The translations under genes and the position numbers were made by a program. From positions 124,001 through 188,000 of the forward strand of contig NZ_FNYJ01000008.1 of NCBI RefSeq assembly GCF_900108875.1: a stretch of DNA of 64,000 bases, read 5' to 3'. The stretch's first letter is position 1. Each line of letters starts with the position of its first letter. This stretch comes from Pseudomonas sp. NFR16. GTDB lineage: Bacteria; Pseudomonadota; Gammaproteobacteria; Pseudomonadales; Pseudomonadaceae. The notes under the pieces were generated by a model that made no database searches, was not told the origin of the DNA, and saw nothing but the letters and a program-made list of their open reading frames with translations. Below, piece by piece: positions 42,051-52,734 of the stretch.

Positions 42051-45005
42051 TTACTCGCTATCCAGGTGCAAAGGGCTCACGACGCGGCCGTCTTTTTCCG
42101 GCTGGCCGAGGCTTGCGTCAACGAAATAGACCCGATCATCGGCCAATTGTCCCTTGTCCACCAGATAGTCCTTGATGCTGCCGGCGCGCGCCTGCCCAAG
42201 CTGACGCAGCAGCAGCGCGCTGGAACTCCACGACTTGAGCACAGCATCACGCATCTTGTTCTGACGTTCTTCCTTGCCCAGATCAACCCATTGCGCCGGT
42301 GGCTGCTGCTTGAGGCGCGTGCGGTAAATGCCTTCCAGCATCGGTGCTTTCTCGTCTTCCGGCACTTGCAGGTCGCTTGCCTGCGCCGGCACCTTGTCAC
42401 CACGGCGCTGGAGGATCTTATAATAGGTGCTCTGGTACTCGCGCTCCAGACGTTGCTGAGCAATCAGCGGACCGTCGCTGGCCTCGGCGCTGGTGCCTTC
42501 GATCTCGAGGCGCAGTGCCGGACGCTCCTTGAGTGCGCTGGCCAGTTTGTCCAGCGATGCCTGAGCTTCGCTGCTTAGGTCGTCCGAACCGGGTGCAAAC
42601 GCCACAGTGCCCAGGTCTTCAGAGCCACCGCCGCTGATCAGGCCACCGATGAACTTGAACGGCGCGGCAGCCGCCTTCACGACCAGATTGCGCAGGGTCT
42701 GCCAAACGATCGGCATGACGCTGAACTGTGGATTGTTCAGATCGCCGGTCACCGGCAGCTCGATCGAAATCCTGCCGTCCACGTCCTTGAGCAGGGCAAT
42801 GGCGAGCTTGAGCGGCAGGTTCACCGCATCCGGACTGTCGACCTTCTCACCGAGCTGCAACTGCTCCACTACGACCTTGTTTTCCGCTTTAAGCTGGCCC
42901 TTGGTGATCAGGTAATGCAGGTCCAGGTTCAGGCGGCCCTTGCGAATTCGATAGCCTGCGAACTTGCCGGAGTAGGGCGTAAGCGTCGTCAGTTCGACGC
43001 GTTTGAAGCTGGTGGCGATGTCCAGACTCGCCAGCGGGTTGAAGGGATTGAGCGCTCCTTTGATGGTCACCGGCGCGTAGCGATCCACCTTGCCCTTGAT
43101 GTCCACCGGCGCAGGCTTGTCCTGACGATTGTCCAGGGTGCCGATCTTGCCGTTGAGTTGTTGGACGGCGGTCGCGAAATTCGGTGTGAGGCTGAAGTCG
43201 GCGAAGTTTGCCGAGCCATTGTTGATATTGACCTCGCCGATGTGAATGGCCATCGGTTTGTCGGCAGACGCAGTTTTTGCCTTGGGCGCTGCAGGGGCCT
43301 TGTCGACAGGCTGCGGAATCAGCAGGTCGTCGATGTTGGTGGTGCGGTCATCGGCAATCACGAAGCGGGCGTAAGGTTGCTCAAGGTTGATTGCGGCGAT
43401 GTTGAGGCTGTCACCGAGCTGGAAGTCCAAGCCCTCGACATTGACGCGCTGCCACTTCACGAAATCCCTCGATTTCAGCGTGTCGAGGGTATGCAGTTGG
43501 TCGACCTGAGCTTTGCCGGTAATGCCGAGCGCCAGTGGTTCGGTGCTCTTGAGGTCGACTGCCAGATCGGTGTTGAGCATGCCGCTGCGCACTTCCAGGC
43601 GGATGAACGGCGTCACGTAAGACTGAGCGATCCGCAGGTCGATGTCGCGCGTGGTGACATTGAGCTTCGCGCGAACAGGCGCCAGATTGACCTCGCCCTC
43701 GGCGGTGAGCTTGCCCTGTTTGCCCAGCCCGGTATCGAGCTTCAGCTTGAAAGGCGACTGATTGAGGCTGTCGAAGCCCGTCATGTCCAGATTCAACGGC
43801 CCGAGGTCCAGCACCACGGGCTCCTTCGGCACTTTGTCGGCCAGATGAATGCGGTAGTCGCGCAATTGGGTGTCGCGCAACAGAACCTGCCACGGCTTGC
43901 CCGGTGCTGCGGACTCCTGTCTGGCGGTAGTCTCGGTGCCCGTAGCGGTGGCCGGTTCCTGCTTCGCCGCCTCGTCTTTCTTGGCCTGAGCCCTGGACGG
44001 CTGACTGGCGAAAAGCTTCTGCCAGTCGAGCTGCCCGTCAGGCTCCCGCGCGGCCCAGGTTTCCAGGCCCTGACTGCGAATCTTGCCGACGCTGACCAAT
44101 TGCCTGGCCAGATCGATGGAAGTGTCGCTCACCTCAAGGTTCTTCAGGCGGGCCAGTGGCCGACCATCAGGCGCATCAATGGCGAAAGGCGCGACGCTCA
44201 ACGACGTGTTGTCCAGCAACAGCTCGGTTTCTTTGGCCAGACTCAATTTGTAATGGGTATTGAAGTTCAGCACGCCGTCTTTCAGCACCAACGGCAGCGC
44301 GTCGCGCACGTACGGCCACCAGACTTTCATCTTGCCGTCGGTGACCTTGAGCGTGCCTTCGGAGGTGATCGGCACCAGACTGATTCGCCCGACCCAGTCG
44401 ATTTGCCCGCCCTCGGGGCCGGCGGCGACCAGCGTCATGTCGGCATTGTCCTCGGGCAGCGTGCTGAGGTTTTTCAGCTCGAAATTCAACGTGTCGTAGA
44501 GAAACTCGATCGGCTCGCTGGGGCGCAGATCCTGAAAATGCACATAACCGTCAGCCAGCTTGATTTCGTCGATTCGCAGCGGGAACGGCTTCGAGGGCGG
44601 CTCGTCCGGCTTGGCGGGTTCGCTGGGCGGCAACTTGAACAGGCCCGCCAGGTTCAGCGTGCCGTCTTTGGAGAACAGCAGTTCGGTCTTGGGCTTGTCC
44701 AGTTCCACAGCCTTGAGGTGCAGGGCCCTGGTCCACAGGCTGTCGATCTGCAGGTCGGCGTACAGGCGCTCGAAACCAATCTGCTCCTTGCCGGGAGCAC
44801 CGATATTGAGGCCCCACAGCGTCACTTTCAGGCTGTAGGGATTGAGCTCCAGACGTTCGACTCGCGCCGGAACCGTAGCGTAATTGGCCAATTGCTGATT
44901 GATCACCCGCAACGCAATGCCCGGCAGGATCAGAAACCCCAGCAAGCTGTAGATTGCGAAGACGGCCAGCAAGGCGCCGATGGCGCGTTTCAATCCGTTG
45001 GGCAT
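42051..45005 (-). CDS. DUF748 / AsmA-like envelope protein with OmpA-like C-terminus
   Basis: A 984-residue protein. I chose ATG 45005 (MPNGLKRAIGALLAVF), which puts the membrane helix (about 5-25) at the very start; a GTG 45 bases upstream is in frame but poorly placed. A long beta-rich body, with DUF748 segments (PYSLKVTLWGLNIG and NPFNPLASLDIATSFKRVELTTLTPYSGKFAGYRI) follows, of the AsmA-like type related to lipid-transport bridges. Near residue 835 an OmpA-like motif appears (FAPGSDDLSSEAQASLDKLASAL). The protein is anchored in the inner membrane and lies mainly in the periplasm. Its molecular role is unproven. Confidence 0.85.
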   Translation of the reverse strand: MPNGLKRAIGALLAVFAIYSLLGFLILPGIALRVINQQLANYATVPARVERLELNPYSLKVTLWGLNIGAPGKEQIGFERLYADLQIDSLWTRALHLKAVELDKPKTELLFSKDGTLNLAGLFKLPPSEPAKPDEPPSKPFPLRIDEIKLADGYVHFQDLRPSEPIEFLYDTLNFELKNLSTLPEDNADMTLVAAGPEGGQIDWVGRISLVPITSEGTLKVTDGKMKVWWPYVRDALPLVLKDGVLNFNTHYKLSLAKETELLLDNTSLSVAPFAIDAPDGRPLARLKNLEVSDTSIDLARQLVSVGKIRSQGLETWAAREPDGQLDWQKLFASQPSRAQAKKDEAAKQEPATATGTETTARQESAAPGKPWQVLLRDTQLRDYRIHLADKVPKEPVVLDLGPLNLDMTGFDSLNQSPFKLKLDTGLGKQGKLTAEGEVNLAPVRAKLNVTTRDIDLRIAQSYVTPFIRLEVRSGMLNTDLAVDLKSTEPLALGITGKAQVDQLHTLDTLKSRDFVKWQRVNVEGLDFQLGDSLNIAAINLEQPYARFVIADDRTTNIDDLLIPQPVDKAPAAPKAKTASADKPMAIHIGEVNINNGSANFADFSLTPNFATAVQQLNGKIGTLDNRQDKPAPVDIKGKVDRYAPVTIKGALNPFNPLASLDIATSFKRVELTTLTPYSGKFAGYRIRKGRLNLDLHYLITKGQLKAENKVVVEQLQLGEKVDSPDAVNLPLKLAIALLKDVDGRISIELPVTGDLNNPQFSVMPIVWQTLRNLVVKAAAAPFKFIGGLISGGGSEDLGTVAFAPGSDDLSSEAQASLDKLASALKERPALRLEIEGTSAEASDGPLIAQQRLEREYQSTYYKILQRRGDKVPAQASDLQVPEDEKAPMLEGIYRTRLKQQPPAQWVDLGKEERQNKMRDAVLKSWSSSALLLRQLGQARAGSIKDYLVDKGQLADDRVYFVDASLGQPEKDGRVVSPLHLDSE

Positions 45006-45116
45006 GTAGGTCGCCGACTCTCTCGATGGGAGGTGCTTGGAGTATGGCACGCCAATCTGGTTCCGAAGTCGATCGCCTCAATGCTCGCGGGAAATTTCTA
45101 TCCGTTCGGTGGGTAA

Positions 45117-46133
45117 TCAGAGTTGCAGTATCAATGTCTTAAGCGGCGGCTGCTGGTCCTGTGACGGAAAGTCGGCGCCGGGCGAAAGCACCTGACAGTC
45201 GCGTACCGGGCGGCCGATCTTGCTCGCGCAACGCAGGACCTGATCGCGCCAGTCTTCCATGCTCACCTTCGCCAGGTTGTTGCAGCAGATCAACACGCCA
45301 GCGTCAGCGGTGGTCAGCAACGCCGGTTTGAGCAGGCTCTGGTAGTCACGCAGCAGATCGACCGTACCAAAGGCGCTCTTCGCCCACGCCGGCGGGTCAA
45401 GCAATACCAGGTCGAACTGGCGCGGTTCGAGGCGGGCGTACGCAGGCAGTTTCTGGCCTCGACGGGATGCGATGGGCAAGCCCGCCAGTTGGCGAATCGC
45501 CGGGAAGTAGTCGGACTGAATGAATTGCATCGTCGGCAGCTGCGGATTGAGCAACCCGTTCTCGCGCCCCACCGCCAGATTGCCTTCGGCGAAGTCCAGA
45601 TTGCACACCTCGCGCGCCCCGCCAGCGGCTGCGCTCAAGCCAACGCCACAGGTATAGGCGAACAGGTTGAGGACACTCTTTCCTTTGGCGTGGTCCTTGA
45701 CCCAGCCCCGGGCGTTGCGCAGGTCGAGAAACAGCAGCGGATCCTGTCCGGCGTGCCGGCCGCGGACCCGGTAATTCAAGCCCCATTCATGCCCGACCAG
45801 ATCGCCCAGCGCGGTTTCGTCCGCCTTGTACACCGCGTCGCTGCGATCAATCCGCGAGTTGCCCTGCGAGCGGTCGTTGTAAACCAGCATCAGCTCCAGG
45901 TCCAGACGCGCATTGACCGCCTCGTGCAGCGCCAGCAATGACTCGCGATCCAGGCTGTTATGGAAACTCTGCACCAACAACTGTGGACCATAGCGATCAA
46001 TTGTCAGGCCGCCGGCGCCTTCCTGGCTGCCGTGGAACAGGCGATAGCAGTCAGTGCCTTGGGTGTGCAGTTCGGCGAGCAGAGATTGACGGTTATCGAG
46101 GGCGACGCTGAGCGCCTGATTCAACGAAGACAT
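45117..46133 (-). CDS. RlmI-like class I SAM-dependent rRNA methyltransferase
   Basis: A 338-residue enzyme. An N-terminal region like the RlmI/RlmK RNA-binding part (RLFHGSQEGAGGLTIDRYGP) precedes a Rossmann methyltransferase domain. The SAM-binding motif is VLNLFAYTCGVGLSAAAGGA and the catalytic motif is VLLDPPAWAKS. RlmI and RlmK methylate cytosine or guanine of 23S rRNA in E. coli. This protein lacks the PUA-type N-terminus of full-length RlmI (396 residues), so it is a shorter paralogue with an uncertain target base. Confidence 0.82.
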   Translation of the reverse strand: MSSLNQALSVALDNRQSLLAELHTQGTDCYRLFHGSQEGAGGLTIDRYGPQLLVQSFHNSLDRESLLALHEAVNARLDLELMLVYNDRSQGNSRIDRSDAVYKADETALGDLVGHEWGLNYRVRGRHAGQDPLLFLDLRNARGWVKDHAKGKSVLNLFAYTCGVGLSAAAGGAREVCNLDFAEGNLAVGRENGLLNPQLPTMQFIQSDYFPAIRQLAGLPIASRRGQKLPAYARLEPRQFDLVLLDPPAWAKSAFGTVDLLRDYQSLLKPALLTTADAGVLICCNNLAKVSMEDWRDQVLRCASKIGRPVRDCQVLSPGADFPSQDQQPPLKTLILQL

Positions 46134-46357
46134 GCGCGGCGCCTTGGGGCAGGAATAAGGCGCGCCAGTTTAGCAGTTTGGTCCTGCCGGTGTTATTGGC
46201 AAGCAACGGCGCAGGCAGCATCAATCGGTTTAGAGAGTCGTAAGAGCGCGGACCCGTTCCGAGGCGGGATTGCAGCCGATGACAGAGCATCGGCTGCAGG
46301 GGCTTGCCGCGAACCCACCGGCGCGGGCAATCGTTCGGGCGTCTCCGGCGCGGATAA

Positions 46358-47536
<1,179 letters not shown>

Positions 47537-47766
47537 GGTACGAATCCTCATTGTTGTGGCTCTGGCGCCGGTTCGTTCGCGTTGAGCGGGATACCCGGCA
47601 CGGCGGAATCAAGGGCGCACATGGTGGCATGAATGACGGGGGTAATTTAAGCCCTTTGTCGTTTTGCTTCACGCGGGACAGACTGACGTTCCACGACAAT
47701 CCCCAGAGCTTCAATGGCTCTTGTCGAGTAAGGGGCTTGCGCAGTTGATGGGGGGCGTTGGACGAA

Positions 47767-48636
47767 TCAAGCCACTCCCACTCGGCGTCTGGCCCGATGA
47801 ACCGAGGCGTTGCGCACGGCCCAGCGCAGCACAGGCGCGGTACGGTTCACTCCGGCGCGAATCAGTCTGCGCTTGAAGTCGCTCATCTGGATATCGAACA
47901 TGCCGCTGGCCCAGGCCGGCAGTAACTCGATACCGGCCTGCATCATCAGATTGCCCATTGGCCTGGCCATACGGCTGGGCGCCGGGGCGTTGCGCAGAAT
48001 GCTCAGCACCTCGCGGGTGCGTTCATCGCACAGCAGCTGCGGACGCATTCGCTGCAGGTAAGCGGCAATTTCCTGCAAGGAGCGCGGCACGTCTCGCGCG
48101 CCCAGACGTTCGGCCACGACCGCGGTTTCGGCGTAGTACCGATCCTGATCTTGTAATGAAAGGTCCGGATTGAGATAGCGCAGATGCGCGGCCATGAAGC
48201 TGCTGATTTCGGCCACATGCACCCAGGTCAGCAACTGCGGATCATCGGCGGCATACGTGCTGCCGTCTGGGGCGGTGCCGCTGATCTGCGCATGAATGCC
48301 GCGCACCTTGTCGATCAGCCAGTTGGCATCCTGGGTCGAACCAAAGGTCGTGCCGGAAATGAACTGTCCGGTGCGCCGCAGCCGTCCCATCATGTCCTCT
48401 CGGAAATTGGAGTGATCCCAAACGCCCGCCAATACGCGGGGATGCAGCATTTGCAGCATCAGGGCGCAGATGCCACCGATCAGCATGCTGGGGAAGTCGC
48501 CATGCACCTGCCAGCACACCGCCTGTGGCCCGAACAGGCCGGGATCGCCTTTGGGGTTTTCCATGTCCAGCTGACCCAGGGCCAGGCCTGTCATGCTCAT
48601 GACCTGGGTTTCGATGCGTGTGCGGATAAATTCCAT
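47767..48636 (-). CDS. Oxygenase MpaB-family protein (DUF2236)
   Basis: A 289-residue protein of the DUF2236 family, all alpha-helical and related to the rubber oxygenase Lcp and the fungal enzyme MpaB. Conserved blocks are QVHGDFPSMLIGGICALMLQMLHP near the N-terminus, FREDMMGRLRRTGQFISGTTFG, and the heme-ligand-containing WVHVAEISSFMAAHLRY. The ATG at 48636 (MEFIRTRIETQV) is the probable start since upstream in-frame codons run back into acs. It is 50 bases after acs on the same strand. The substrate is unknown. Confidence 0.82.
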   Translation of the reverse strand: MEFIRTRIETQVMSMTGLALGQLDMENPKGDPGLFGPQAVCWQVHGDFPSMLIGGICALMLQMLHPRVLAGVWDHSNFREDMMGRLRRTGQFISGTTFGSTQDANWLIDKVRGIHAQISGTAPDGSTYAADDPQLLTWVHVAEISSFMAAHLRYLNPDLSLQDQDRYYAETAVVAERLGARDVPRSLQEIAAYLQRMRPQLLCDERTREVLSILRNAPAPSRMARPMGNLMMQAGIELLPAWASGMFDIQMSDFKRRLIRAGVNRTAPVLRWAVRNASVHRARRRVGVA

Positions 48637-48686
48637 GCAGACCCGGTGATCGTGGAGGGAACGCCGAGCCTGCAGGCGCGCGTTCG

Positions 48687-50624
48687 CTATGGGTTGAGAC
48701 GCTTGTCGATCAGACCCTCCACGACACTGGAGTCCGCCAGGGTGGATATATCCCCCAGACTGTCCAGTTCGTTGCAGGCGATCTTGCGCAAGATGCGGCG
48801 CATGATCTTCCCGGAGCGGGTTTTCGGCAAGGCCGGGGCCCACTGGATCAGTTCGGGTTTGGCAAAGCTGCCGATTTCCTTGCTGACCAGTTCCCGCAAT
48901 TCTTTTTGCAGCGCATCGCTCGGCTCGATGCCGGCCATGGTCGTCACGAACGCATAAATGCCCATGCCTTTGACGTCATGGGGATACCCGACCACGGCTG
49001 CTTCAGCGACGGCATCGTGCAGGACCAGCGCGCTTTCAACCTCGGCGGTGCCGATGCGATGCCCGGACACGTTGATCACGTCGTCCACGCGGCCGGTGAT
49101 CCAGTAATGCCCGTCGCTGTCACGGCGCGCCCCGTCGCCGGTGAAGTAATAACCGGGGTACGGCTTGAAGTAGGTTTCAATCATGCGTTTCTGATCGCCA
49201 TACACGCCGCGAATCTGCCCCGGCCAACTGGCCTTGATGGCCAGCAGGCCGCTGATGGCGCCTTCGATTTCCTTGCCCTTTTCGTCAAGCAGAACAGGTT
49301 GTACGCCAAACATCGGCTGAGTGGCGCAGCCCGGTTTGAGCGGCGTGGTGCTGACCAACGGGGTGAGCATGATGCCGCCGGTCTCGGTCTGCCACCATGT
49401 GTCGACGATGGGGCAGCGCTCTTTTCCTACCTCATGGAAATACCATTCCCACGCTTCCGGGTTAATCGGCTCACCCACCGTACCGAGTACGCGCAGGCTG
49501 TCCCGGCGGGTGGCCTTCAGCGGTTCCGGACCTTCGCGCATCAGGGCGCGCAGGGCAGTCGGCGCGGTGTAAAAGATATTCACGTGATGCTTGTCGATGA
49601 CCTGCCAGAAACGCGAAGTGTCAGGGTAATTCGGTACGCCCTCGAAGATCAGCGTGGTTGCGCCATTCGCCAGTGGGCCGTAGACGATGTAGCTGTGGCC
49701 AGTGACCCAGCCGACGTCGGCGGTGCACCAGTAGATCTCGCCTTCCCGGTAATCGAACACGTATTTGTGGGTCAGCGCCGCGTGCAACAGATAGCCGGCC
49801 GTGGTGTGCAGCACGCCCTTGGGTTTGCCGGTACTGCCGGAGGTGTACAGGATGAACAGCGGATCTTCTGCGTCCATGGGTTCTGGCGGGCAGTCGTCGC
49901 TGATGCCGTGCAGCGCCTCGTGATACCAGACGTCCCGGCCCTCGACCCAGTCCACCTCACCCTCGGTGCGCTGCACCACCAGCACCGTACTGACGTTCGG
50001 ACAGCTCTGCAGCGCCTTGTCGACGTTCTGCTTGAGCGGAATGTATTTGCCGCCGCGCACGCCTTCATCGGCGGTGATGACGGTCTGGCAGTCGGCGTCA
50101 AGAATGCGGTCGCGAAGTGCATCAGGTGAGAATCCGCCGAACACCACCGAATGCACGGCACCAATGCGGGTGCAGGCGAGCATCGCATAAGCCGCTTCGG
50201 GGACCATCGGCATGTAGATACAGACTCGATCGCCTTTCTTGACCCCGCGTTCTTTGAGCACGTTCGCCAGGCGGGCGACATTATGGTGGAGTTTCTTGTA
50301 AGTGATTTCGGCAGACTCGGCAGGATTGTCACCCTCCCAGACAATCGCCACCTGATCGCCGCGCGTAGGAAGATGCCGGTCGATGCAGTTGTAGCTGACG
50401 TTCAACTGACCGCCCTTGAACCAGGATGCCGCGCCGGTCGTGAGGTCATATTGCTGGACCTGCTCCCATGGGGCAGACCAGTCGAGAAATTTCTTCGCTT
50501 GTTCGGCCCAGAAGGCATCAGGCTGTTCGACGGATTGGCGGTACAGGCACTGGTAATCGTCGGCGCTCAACTGAGCGGCTTTACGTGTCGCGTCGGCGTG
50601 TGGGAAATCGCTGAGATTGAACAT
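48687..50624 (-). CDS. acs: Acetyl-CoA synthetase
   Basis: A 645-residue adenylate-forming enzyme that makes acetyl-CoA from acetate, ATP and CoA. The P-loop-like core is YTSGSTGKPKGVLH, the adenylate-binding motif is VDTWWQTETGGIMLTPL, and the hinge lies in YYFTGDGARRDSDGHYWITGRVDDVINVSGHRI. The acetylation-controlled lysine is in SGKIMRRILRK near the C-terminus. Length and order match family members. No acetylase gene is adjacent. pgi, upstream, has its own terminator, so acs is probably transcribed from its own promoter. Confidence 0.97.
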   Translation of the reverse strand: MFNLSDFPHADATRKAAQLSADDYQCLYRQSVEQPDAFWAEQAKKFLDWSAPWEQVQQYDLTTGAASWFKGGQLNVSYNCIDRHLPTRGDQVAIVWEGDNPAESAEITYKKLHHNVARLANVLKERGVKKGDRVCIYMPMVPEAAYAMLACTRIGAVHSVVFGGFSPDALRDRILDADCQTVITADEGVRGGKYIPLKQNVDKALQSCPNVSTVLVVQRTEGEVDWVEGRDVWYHEALHGISDDCPPEPMDAEDPLFILYTSGSTGKPKGVLHTTAGYLLHAALTHKYVFDYREGEIYWCTADVGWVTGHSYIVYGPLANGATTLIFEGVPNYPDTSRFWQVIDKHHVNIFYTAPTALRALMREGPEPLKATRRDSLRVLGTVGEPINPEAWEWYFHEVGKERCPIVDTWWQTETGGIMLTPLVSTTPLKPGCATQPMFGVQPVLLDEKGKEIEGAISGLLAIKASWPGQIRGVYGDQKRMIETYFKPYPGYYFTGDGARRDSDGHYWITGRVDDVINVSGHRIGTAEVESALVLHDAVAEAAVVGYPHDVKGMGIYAFVTTMAGIEPSDALQKELRELVSKEIGSFAKPELIQWAPALPKTRSGKIMRRILRKIACNELDSLGDISTLADSSVVEGLIDKRLNP

Positions 50625-50717
50625 GGCGTCTCCTTTATTCTTGTGGGCTCGTCATGTCATCAGAGTAGTTGGACTCTCCGGGGTTCGGAATCCGGGCTCG
50701 TTACCCCCATCAACACA

Positions 50718-50749
50718 AAACCCGCCGCCTCTTGCGAGGGGGCGGGTTT
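50718..50749 (-). terminator. Intrinsic terminator of pgi
   Basis: AAACCCGCC at 50718-50726 pairs with GGCGGGTTT at 50741-50749, extended by an inner CCTC/GAGG pairing. On the minus strand the right arm ends in a TTTT tract. It lies 21 bases after the pgi stop and reads away from it. Confidence 0.8.
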
Positions 50750-50770
50750 CGAGGTGCAGCAGCGGATCGA

Positions 50771-52435
50771 TCAGCCGCGGTGACGACCGCGGAAGTAATT
50801 GATCAGGCCTTGAGTCGACGCGTCTTCGGCCGGGGTTTCTTCGGTGCCGACAAGGCGACTGTAAACACCTTTGCCCAGCTCCTTGCCCAACTCCACGCCC
50901 CACTGATCGAAGGCGTTGGTGCCCCAGATCACGCTCTGGACGAATACCTTGTGTTCGTACATGGCGACCAGCGCACCGAGGCGGCGAGGGCTGATGCGCT
51001 CGCACACGATCGTGTTGCTTGGACGGTTGCCCGGAATGACCTTATGCGGCGCGACGCGCTGCACTTCGTCCTCCGGCATGCCCTTGGCGCGCAGTTCGGC
51101 TTCAGCCTCTTCGCGGGTCTTGCCCAGCATCAGCGCCTGACTCTGCGAGAGACAGTTGGCGTACAGCCACTGATGGTGATCCGAGACCGGGTTGAAGCTC
51201 ACGATCGGCACGATGAAGTCGGCCGGAATCAACTGCGTGCCCTGGTGCAGCAACTGGTGGTACGCGTGCTGGCCGTTACAACCCACGCCACCCCAGATCA
51301 CAGGGCCGGTATCGGTCTTGACCGGAACACCGTCCTGGCGAACGCTCTTGCCGTTGGATTCCATATCCAGCTGCTGCAAGTGCTTGGTGATGTTACGCAG
51401 GTAGTGGTCGTAGGGCAGGATCGCGTGGCTTTGAGCACCCCAGAAATTGCCATACCAGACGCCAAGCAGACCCAGCAGAACGGGCATGTTCTTTTCGAAG
51501 TCGGCGTTCAGGAAATGCTGGTCCATGGTGTATGCACCGGACAGCAGCTCCTTGAAGTTGGACATGCCGATGGCCAGGGCAATGGGCAGACCGATGGCCG
51601 ACCACAACGAATAACGGCCGCCGACCCAGTCCCACATCGGGAAGATGTTCTCTTCGCGAATACCGAATGCCACGGCGGCGGCGTTGTTGCTCGACACGGC
51701 AATGAAGTGACGGTACAGCTCGGCTTCCGAACCGCCCTGCGCCAGGTACCAGGCGCGAGCGGCGGTGGCGTTTTTCAAGGTTTCCAGCGTGCTGAACGTC
51801 TTGGACGAGACGATGAACAACGTGGTCTCGGCGCGCAGCTTTGCGGTCAGTTCGTGCAGCTCGGTGCCGTCGATGTTCGCCAGATAGTGACAGCGGACAC
51901 CTTTCTGGCCGTAGGACAGCAACGCTTCGGACACCAGTTCAGGGCCGAGGAAGGAGCCACCGATGCCGATGTTGACCACGTCAGTGATCGGCTTCTCGGT
52001 GTAACCGCGCCACAGGCCGTCGTGAATGCGGCCGACCAGATCGGTGATCTGGTTCAGCACTTTATGCACTTCGGGCATCACGTTGGTGCCGTTGACCAGC
52101 AATTTGTCGCCTACTGGACGACGCAGTGCGGTGTGCAGCGCCGGTCGGTTTTCCGAGGAGTTGACCGGCTCGCCGTCGTACTGCGCCTTGATCGCGTCCT
52201 TCAGGCCGACTTCATTGGCCAGATTGACCAGCAGCTGGCGGGTCTCGGCGTTGATCAGGTTTTTCGAGTAGTCGAGGAACAGCCCGGCGCTGCTGAGAGT
52301 GAAGTCGTTGAAACGCTGCGGGTCTTCGTTGAATGCGTCGCGCATGCTGAAGTTCTGCATGGCTTTGCGGTGATCGGTGAGCGCCTGCCAGGCGGGCAGG
52401 GTAGTGACGTCATGGGGAGTGCGGTAGTACGCCAT
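50771..52435 (-). CDS. pgi: Glucose-6-phosphate isomerase
   Basis: A 554-residue enzyme that interconverts glucose 6-phosphate and fructose 6-phosphate. Family signatures are VVNIGIGGSFLGPELVSEAL near the middle and GQHAYHQLLHQGTQLIPADF, containing the catalytic histidine, further on. I chose ATG 52435 (MAYYRTPHDV), with AAGGAAA ten bases upstream; the frame stays open for 20 more codons but these are not conserved. In pseudomonads it serves mainly gluconeogenesis and exopolysaccharide precursor supply. panD, normally just upstream, is decayed here. Confidence 0.97.
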   Translation of the reverse strand: MAYYRTPHDVTTLPAWQALTDHRKAMQNFSMRDAFNEDPQRFNDFTLSSAGLFLDYSKNLINAETRQLLVNLANEVGLKDAIKAQYDGEPVNSSENRPALHTALRRPVGDKLLVNGTNVMPEVHKVLNQITDLVGRIHDGLWRGYTEKPITDVVNIGIGGSFLGPELVSEALLSYGQKGVRCHYLANIDGTELHELTAKLRAETTLFIVSSKTFSTLETLKNATAARAWYLAQGGSEAELYRHFIAVSSNNAAAVAFGIREENIFPMWDWVGGRYSLWSAIGLPIALAIGMSNFKELLSGAYTMDQHFLNADFEKNMPVLLGLLGVWYGNFWGAQSHAILPYDHYLRNITKHLQQLDMESNGKSVRQDGVPVKTDTGPVIWGGVGCNGQHAYHQLLHQGTQLIPADFIVPIVSFNPVSDHHQWLYANCLSQSQALMLGKTREEAEAELRAKGMPEDEVQRVAPHKVIPGNRPSNTIVCERISPRRLGALVAMYEHKVFVQSVIWGTNAFDQWGVELGKELGKGVYSRLVGTEETPAEDASTQGLINYFRGRHRG

Positions 52436-52550
52436 CGCTGCGGGTTTCCTTGTACTTGAACTGCCTTTTTGGACACTGAAAAGCCAGGTGGACACGAATT
52501 CGTTAATACGTCAGAGACTAATCCCCGGCAACGCCGATGTCTGCGCCTCG

Positions 52551-52588
52551 CTTTACCTTTGCTCGGTACTTTTTCTCACAAGGTAAAG
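52551..52588. repeat. Inverted repeat upstream of pgi
   Basis: CTTTACCTT (52551-52559) and AAGGTAAAG (52580-52588) are perfect inverted arms with a 20-base spacer, about 115 bases upstream of pgi. The long spacer argues for a possible protein-binding site rather than an RNA hairpin. The binding protein is unknown. Confidence 0.45.
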
Positions 52589-52606
52589 TCGCCTTTCTCG
52601 GACGAA

Positions 52607-52728
52607 CTGTACCGGTATGGCATTGCTGGTGGGGCTAAGTTCATTGCCTGGTGCCATATAGAGCATGCGCGGCACCCATTCACAAGCTCACCCCGGGCTG
52701 GTGAGCATAGTTGCGAATACCAGTGTAC
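52607..52728 (-). pseudogene. panD: Remnant of panD (aspartate 1-decarboxylase)
   Basis: Between panC and pgi, where pseudomonads usually have panD, the minus strand encodes PRMLYMAPGNELSPTSNAIP followed by VQ, matching by eye the conserved C-terminus of PanD. Just upstream, ELVN and, further up, YAH are visible but in other frames, with one base lost between each segment. The first two thirds of the gene, including the G-S cleavage site that generates the pyruvoyl group, are gone. PanD makes beta-alanine for pantothenate. The remnant cannot be active. Confidence 0.88.
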
Positions 52729-52734
52729 TGCGCG

